Source: Limosilactobacillus antri DSM 16041 (GTDB lineage: Bacteria > Bacillota > Bacilli > Lactobacillales > Lactobacillaceae). Taken from it: a stretch of DNA of 64,000 nucleotides. Shown piece after piece: positions 59,227 to 64,000 of this stretch. Location of the stretch: the NCBI RefSeq assembly GCF_000160835.1, contig NZ_GG700737.1, forward strand, positions 1 through 64,000, read 5' to 3'. The notes beneath the pieces are model-generated. The model saw nothing but the letters and a program-made list of their open reading frames with translations. It did no database searches and was not told the DNA's origin. Every line of letters starts with the position of its first letter. Within the stretch, counting starts at the first letter, position 1. Made by a program: the position numbers and the translations under genes.

Positions 59227-61869
59227 TTGGCAAAAAAACAAACACCAATGATGGAACAGTATCAAAAGGTAAAGGACCAGTACCCAGACGCCTTTTTGTT
59301 TTATCGGCTTGGTGACTTTTATGAGCTTTTTAACGAAGACGCGGTGAAGGGGGCCCAGCTGCTCGAGCTGACCCTTACGACCCGGAACCACAGTGCCAAA
59401 AATCCAATTCCGATGTGCGGGGTACCCCACCGTGCCGTTGAAAGCTACGTTGATGTATTGATTGACAAGGGCTACAAGGTCGCAATCTGCGAACAGATGG
59501 AAGACCCGAAAAAGGCGAAGGGAATGGTTAAGCGCGCCGTGACCCGGCTGATTACTCCCGGAACCCAGATGGACCTTAACGGCGACCAGGCCCGGCAGAA
59601 CAACTATTTGGCAGCTATCAGCCCAGCAAGCGGCCACTTTGACCTGGCATATACCGATTTGTCGACCGGGGAACTCAAGACGACCAGCCTAGCCAACGTC
59701 GATGGGGTGGTTAACGAATTAATTAACCTGCAAAGCAAGGAGGTTGTCGGGGAGGGCGACTTGCCGGACCGGCTAAAGGCAGCCCTGGATAGTCGGCACA
59801 TCCTGCTTTCCCAGCAAAGCGAAATCCTCAACCGGTCCGAAATCAGTTACCTGACCCAGGACCTCACCGCCGCCGGGCAACGGCACGTCGTCGGTCTGCT
59901 GGTTTCCTACCTGCTGACGACGCAAAAGCGGTCCCTCGCCCATATGCAGCGGGCGGTTGCTTACCAGCCCAGCGCGTTTATGAAAATTGACCATTATTCC
60001 AAGACTAACCTGGAGCTGATGACCAACCTGCGCAGCGGCAAGCGGCAGGGGACCTTGTCCTGGCTGCTGGATGAAACCAAGACGGCGATGGGGAGCCGCC
60101 TGCTAAAGCGGTGGCTGGACCGGCCGCTGATCGATCCCGCCGCGATTAAGGAGCGGCAGGATAAGGTGGCCGAGCTGCTCGACCACTACTTTGAGCGGAG
60201 CAACCTTCAAGAGGAGCTGATTAAGGTTTACGACTTGGAACGCTTAGCCGGTCGGGTCGCGTACGGCAGTGTGAATGGTCGGGACCTCATCCAGCTAAAG
60301 ACTTCCCTGGAGCAGGTTCCCAAGATCAAGTACGTACTAGAAACCTTAGACTCGCCCGTTTTTGCGGACCTTACCAGCCGGCTCGACCCGCTGGCGGACA
60401 TTGCCGATTTGATCGACCAGGCGATTGTCGAGGAGCCGCCGATTGCGGTTACCGATGGCGGGGTAATCAAGGATGGCTATAATGACCAGCTGGACCAGTA
60501 CCGGGACGCAATGAATAACGGCAAGCAGTGGATCGCCGACCTTCAGGAGCAGGAACGCCAGGTGACCGGCATCAATAACTTAAAGATCGGTTACAACCAC
60601 GTCTTCGGTTACTTCATCGAAGTCACCAAGGTCAACCTGGATAAGATCCCGCGGGACCGGTACGAGCGCAAGCAGACCCTGGTCAACGCGGAGCGCTTCT
60701 CCACTCCAGAGCTGAAGGAAAAGGAAGCCTTGATCCTCGGCGCCCAGGAGAAGTCGGTGGCCCTAGAGTACGACCTCTTCGTAAAAATTCGTGAACAGGT
60801 CAAAGGGCAAATTCAACGCCTGCAAAAGTTAGCCCAGGCCTTATCCGAACTAGATGTTTTACAGAGCTTCGCGGTGGTTAGCGAAGACTACCACTTTGTG
60901 CGGCCGGTGATGAATAGCGGCCACCAGTTGCAGATTAAGGACGGCCGCCACCCGGTGGTGGAAAAGTTTATGGGGCACCAGGAGTACGTTCCCAACGATG
61001 TTCAGATGGGTGACGATACGGATATCCTCCTGATCACGGGGCCCAATATGTCCGGGAAGAGCACCTATATGCGGCAGTTGGCGCTGACCGCGGTGATGGC
61101 GCAGATGGGCTGCTTTGTTCCCGCGAGCCGGGCGGAACTGCCGATCTTTGACCAAATTTTTACCCGGATTGGGGCGGCGGATGACCTGATTTCCGGTGAA
61201 AGTACCTTTATGGTGGAGATGATGGAGGCAAATAATGCCCTGAGTCACGCCACGGACCGGAGCCTGATTCTGTTTGACGAAATTGGCCGGGGGACCGCTA
61301 CCTATGATGGGATGGCCCTGGCCCAGGCGATTATTGAGTATGTTCACCAGCACGTCCGGGCGAAGACGCTCTTTTCTACCCACTACCACGAACTGACCAG
61401 CCTGGAAGAAACCCTTCCCCGGCTAAAGAATGTCCACGTCGGGGCGACGGAGAAAAATGGCGAGCTGGTCTTCCTCCACAAGGTCAGTGCGGGTCCAGCG
61501 GATAAATCGTACGGGATCCACGTCGCAAAGTTGGCAGGGATGCCCGCGCCGCTTTTAAAGCGGGCGGACCAAATTCTGCAAAAGCTGGAAAGCAAGGAAG
61601 CAGCACTGCCCAAGAAGACTCCGGTCCAGCTGGCGCCACAGCAGTCCGCTGCTTCGCCGGCAGACCGGGTTAAGGAAGGGGCACAGGCAGCCGCCCCGCT
61701 GGTTGAACAAAATGGTCAGCTGGAGCTGTTTAATCCCCAACCGGCCGCCAAGAAGCTGGATCGCACAGCGGCGCGGGTGCTTAACCAGCTGAAGGAGCTG
61801 AACCTGATGGGGATGACACCGATGGAGGTAATGAACCAGCTCTATGAATGGCAGCAGAAGCTAAAGTGA
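59227..61869 (+). CDS. mutS: DNA mismatch repair protein MutS
   Basis: It recognises mismatches and recruits MutL. 880 residues from a TTG at 59227, 6 nt after GAGGTG; a second TTG sits just before it. The mismatch-binding F-x-E motif is in [16 protein letters not shown] (about residue 30). Walker A is [13 protein letters not shown] (about 605), Walker B is [16 protein letters not shown] and STHYHEL follows. The clamp-binding and dimer tail is at the C terminus. mutL follows 13 bp later. Confidence 0.98.
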   Translation: MAKKQTPMMEQYQKVKDQYPDAFLFYRLGDFYELFNEDAVKGAQLLELTLTTRNHSAKNPIPMCGVPHRAVESYVDVLIDKGYKVAICEQMEDPKKAKGMVKRAVTRLITPGTQMDLNGDQARQNNYLAAISPASGHFDLAYTDLSTGELKTTSLANVDGVVNELINLQSKEVVGEGDLPDRLKAALDSRHILLSQQSEILNRSEISYLTQDLTAAGQRHVVGLLVSYLLTTQKRSLAHMQRAVAYQPSAFMKIDHYSKTNLELMTNLRSGKRQGTLSWLLDETKTAMGSRLLKRWLDRPLIDPAAIKERQDKVAELLDHYFERSNLQEELIKVYDLERLAGRVAYGSVNGRDLIQLKTSLEQVPKIKYVLETLDSPVFADLTSRLDPLADIADLIDQAIVEEPPIAVTDGGVIKDGYNDQLDQYRDAMNNGKQWIADLQEQERQVTGINNLKIGYNHVFGYFIEVTKVNLDKIPRDRYERKQTLVNAERFSTPELKEKEALILGAQEKSVALEYDLFVKIREQVKGQIQRLQKLAQALSELDVLQSFAVVSEDYHFVRPVMNSGHQLQIKDGRHPVVEKFMGHQEYVPNDVQMGDDTDILLITGPNMSGKSTYMRQLALTAVMAQMGCFVPASRAELPIFDQIFTRIGAADDLISGESTFMVEMMEANNALSHATDRSLILFDEIGRGTATYDGMALAQAIIEYVHQHVRAKTLFSTHYHELTSLEETLPRLKNVHVGATEKNGELVFLHKVSAGPADKSYGIHVAKLAGMPAPLLKRADQILQKLESKEAALPKKTPVQLAPQQSAASPADRVKEGAQAAAPLVEQNGQLELFNPQPAAKKLDRTAARVLNQLKELNLMGMTPMEVMNQLYEWQQKLK

Positions 61870-61882
61870 GGTGCAAAGGTGA

Positions 61883-63910
61883 ATGGGGCAAATTCATGAG
61901 TTAAACGACATCCTGGCCGACCAGATTGCGGCCGGGGAAGTAATCGAACGACCAGCCTCAATTGTTAAGGAACTGGTGGAAAACTCCTTGGACGCACAGA
62001 GCCAGCGTGTTGACATCATCGTGGAAAATGCCGGCCTTGATAGCATTCGGGTAATTGACGATGGTCAGGGAATCGCTGCTGACGACGTGGAACTGGCCTT
62101 CAAACGGCACGCCACGAGTAAGATTAGCAGTCGCCACGACCTCTTCCGGGTCCAGACGATGGGCTTTCGCGGCGAAGCGCTCCCCAGCATTGCCTCGGTC
62201 GCGGATGTTGAACTAACGACGGCGGTCGCGGGAGCAACTGCGGGAAGACTGGTGCACCTCCGCGGGGGCGAGCTGGTCGCTAACCAACCAGCGCCAGCCC
62301 GCCGGGGAACCGACGTCCGGGTGACAGAACTGTTCTTTAATACGCCAGCCCGGCTGAAGTACCTGAAGTCTCCCCACACCGAACTGGCCCGGATTACCGA
62401 TATTATTAACCGGCTGGCCCTGGCCAATCCCCAGGTGGCCTTTAGCTTTACCCATAACGGCAAGGAGCTTTTTCGGTCAGCGGGCAACGGCAACCTCCAG
62501 CAGGTTATCGCGACGATTTACGGAATTCAGGCCGGCCGGAAGATGCTGGCTATCCAGGGCACGGACAACGACTTTGCGGTGACCGGTTTTGTCTCCTTGC
62601 CGGAGCTGACCCGGGCCTCCCGCCAGTACATCACGATTATGATCAACCACCGCTACGTCCGGAATTACGCCTTGACTAAGGCCATTATCCAGGGCTACGA
62701 GTCAAAGCTAATGGTGGGGCGCTATCCGGTGGCCGTCTTGAATATTGAATTGGACCCGGTGCTGGTGGACGTGAATGTTCATCCGGCAAAACGCGAGGTG
62801 CGCTTGAGCAAGGAGGACCAGCTGGCTAAACTGATCGCTCAGACTATTCGCCAGCGGATCGCCCGGGAAAACTTGATTCCCGACGTGGATGCGGACCGGT
62901 TTAGTCCGCAACCAGACCCGGATCTGGTTAACGACCTCAACCGCCGCTTAACTGAGGCAGCGGTTCCCTATGGGGTCCACCAGGCCGGCACGCCAGAATC
63001 GCCTAGTTCAACTGCAAAAGCGGCTTCCCCGCAGCCAACGAGCACGGCGAAGGCGGGGGCGGATACGGTCGACAGTCAGATTCCCGCGCCGGTGATTATC
63101 CACCAGAGCAGTCAGCTAAATTCTGCCCGAATGAAGGAGTTTGATACCCGCTACCAGGACGAAAAACTGCCCACGGGGATTTCGGATCAGGGGGCCTTGC
63201 AGACCGCTGACCAGCAGACCCCGCCGGCAAAAGCCGAGAATTTAGAACTGGACGTTCACGACAAGAGCAACCAGGCAACGGGCCGCTTCCCGGACCTGCA
63301 ATATATTGGCCAGCTCCAGGGGACCTTTTTACTGGCCCAGGCTAGTGACGGCTTGTATATCGTGGACCAGCACGCCGCTCAGGAACGGATTAACTACGAA
63401 CGTTACCGCCAAGAGATCGGCCAGGTCAGCGCCGACCAGCAGACCTTCCTGGTACCGTTAGTGTTGAACTATTCAACGGTTGATGCCCTCACCATTACTA
63501 ACCACGCCGACGTGTTGGCCAGCGTCGGGCTTCGGTTGGAACACTTTGGGCAAAACAGTTTCCTGCTGCGGTCGCACCCGACCTGGTTTAAGGAGGGACA
63601 GGAGGAAGACACCGTCCGGGAAATGATTGACTGGCTGATTAAGGATGGCAAGCTGACCGTCCAGCAGTTTCGGATGAAGACGGCAATTATGATGAGCTGT
63701 AAGCGGGCCATTAAGGCTAACCGCCACCTGGATGATCGGGAAGCCCGGGCCCTATTAAAGCGGCTCCCGCAGTGCGAAAACCCGTTTAACTGCCCCCATG
63801 GGCGGCCGGTAACGGTCCATTTTAACGACCGCGACCTCGAAAAGATGTTTAAACGGATTCAGGAGTCCCACGTTCCGTATGCGGACGATTTTGACGATCA
63901 TGACTTTTAG
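61883..63910 (+). CDS. mutL: DNA mismatch repair protein MutL
   Basis: A GHKL ATPase and nicking endonuclease. 675 residues. The N-terminal ATPase has ELVENSLDA, DDGQGI and GFRGEAL (about 30-100). The linker (about 345-460) is rich in Ala, Pro, Thr and Gln. The C-terminal domain holds the endonuclease motif VDQHAAQERINYERYRQE (about 495) and CPHGRP (about 632), so it should nick DNA as in organisms without MutH. GAGGTG lies 8-9 nt before the ATG. Confidence 0.97.
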   Translation: MGQIHELNDILADQIAAGEVIERPASIVKELVENSLDAQSQRVDIIVENAGLDSIRVIDDGQGIAADDVELAFKRHATSKISSRHDLFRVQTMGFRGEALPSIASVADVELTTAVAGATAGRLVHLRGGELVANQPAPARRGTDVRVTELFFNTPARLKYLKSPHTELARITDIINRLALANPQVAFSFTHNGKELFRSAGNGNLQQVIATIYGIQAGRKMLAIQGTDNDFAVTGFVSLPELTRASRQYITIMINHRYVRNYALTKAIIQGYESKLMVGRYPVAVLNIELDPVLVDVNVHPAKREVRLSKEDQLAKLIAQTIRQRIARENLIPDVDADRFSPQPDPDLVNDLNRRLTEAAVPYGVHQAGTPESPSSTAKAASPQPTSTAKAGADTVDSQIPAPVIIHQSSQLNSARMKEFDTRYQDEKLPTGISDQGALQTADQQTPPAKAENLELDVHDKSNQATGRFPDLQYIGQLQGTFLLAQASDGLYIVDQHAAQERINYERYRQEIGQVSADQQTFLVPLVLNYSTVDALTITNHADVLASVGLRLEHFGQNSFLLRSHPTWFKEGQEEDTVREMIDWLIKDGKLTVQQFRMKTAIMMSCKRAIKANRHLDDREARALLKRLPQCENPFNCPHGRPVTVHFNDRDLEKMFKRIQESHVPYADDFDDHDF

Positions 63911-63931
63911 GGATAAAGGAGTTTTTCTGAC

Positions 63932-64000
63932 GTGTATGAATATTTAACGGGAACCATCAGCATTGTTGCCCCCCAGTACATCGTGGTCGATGTTCACGGT
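63932..64000 (+). CDS. ruvA: RuvA, Holliday junction helicase subunit (5' end only)
   Basis: The first 23 codons from a GTG start at 63932, preceded by AAAGGAG. The N terminus (YEYLTGTISIVAPQYIVVDV) is the RuvA OB-fold strand pair. The gene runs off the window edge. mutS-mutL-ruvA is a usual Firmicutes order. Confidence 0.9.
   Translation, partial: MYEYLTGTISIVAPQYIVVDVHG

Noticed and set aside
5814..64000. CRISPR arrays, insertion sequences or prophage
   Set aside because: No regularly spaced repeats, transposase or integrase frames, or phage structural genes were seen anywhere in the window.

Overview
The window looks like chromosomal DNA from a heterofermentative lactic acid bacterium with moderately high GC, most like the Limosilactobacillus group (L. 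fermentum / L. reuteri relatives). This is inferred from gene content and order: pgsA-cinA-recA-rny-mutS-mutL-ruvA, radC-mreBCD, nrdDG, an Apf-type LysM protein, a dGK-type deoxynucleoside kinase, four T-box leaders and an SMK-box in front of metK. It is mostly core genome. I see no insertion sequence, prophage, CRISPR array or other mobile element.

Layout. 1-940: nine tRNA genes (Ser, Glu, Val, Phe, Tyr, Trp, His, Cys, Leu), none with an encoded CCA, then a terminator. 940-1700: an apparently decayed stretch with one 29-codon ORF behind a perfect Shine-Dalgarno sequence. 1700-5460: anaerobic ribonucleotide reductase (nrdD, nrdG) with a short SufD-like Fe-S assembly gene in the same operon. 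5.7-7.5 kb: LysM/Apf cell-wall protein, then msrA behind a methionine-type T-box. 7.6-11.8 kb, minus strand: threonine dehydratase, alanine dehydrogenase and a PEP-carboxykinase-like protein. 11.9-19 kb: thioesterase, L,D-transpeptidase, hsp20 with CtsR- and CIRCE-like operators, HdeD-like protein, amino-acid permease, perR, MFS transporter and tag. 19-23.1 kb: metK under a SAM-III (SMK) riboswitch and leuS under a T-box. 23.2-35.5 kb: orphan HicB, MurJ-type flippase, nnrD, pepV, usp, an L,D-transpeptidase gene broken by one in-frame stop, a GH73 glucosaminidase, deoxynucleoside kinase, rbsR-rbsK and a CPBP protease. 35.5-37.2 kb: a ComX/SigH-like sigma factor, an unidentified ~285-nt structured RNA whose -35 box lies inside a perfect cre site, and tRNA-Leu(CAG). 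37.4-44.9 kb: iscS-thiI, T-box-valS, folC and radC. 45-50.3 kb: mreBCD, then a tandem T-box region driving a polar amino-acid ABC transporter. 50.4-54.7 kb: ymfF, ymfH, rodZ and pgsA. 54.9-64 kb: cinA, recA with a LexA box, rny, mutS, mutL and the start of ruvA.

How the genes work together. RNA-level amino-acid sensing dominates: methionine/SAM (msrA T-box, metK SMK box), leucine (leuS), valine (valS) and one further amino acid (ABC transporter). Cell-envelope functions recur: Apf/LysM, two L,D-transpeptidases, GH73, MurJ, MreBCD, RodZ and PgsA. DNA maintenance genes (tag, radC, recA, mutSL, ruvA) form another theme.

The best candidates for something new are the CcpA-controlled structured RNA, the T-box region with a duplicated antiterminator but only one specifier domain, the nrdDG-linked minimal SufD, and the small cysteine-containing ORF after the tRNA cluster.
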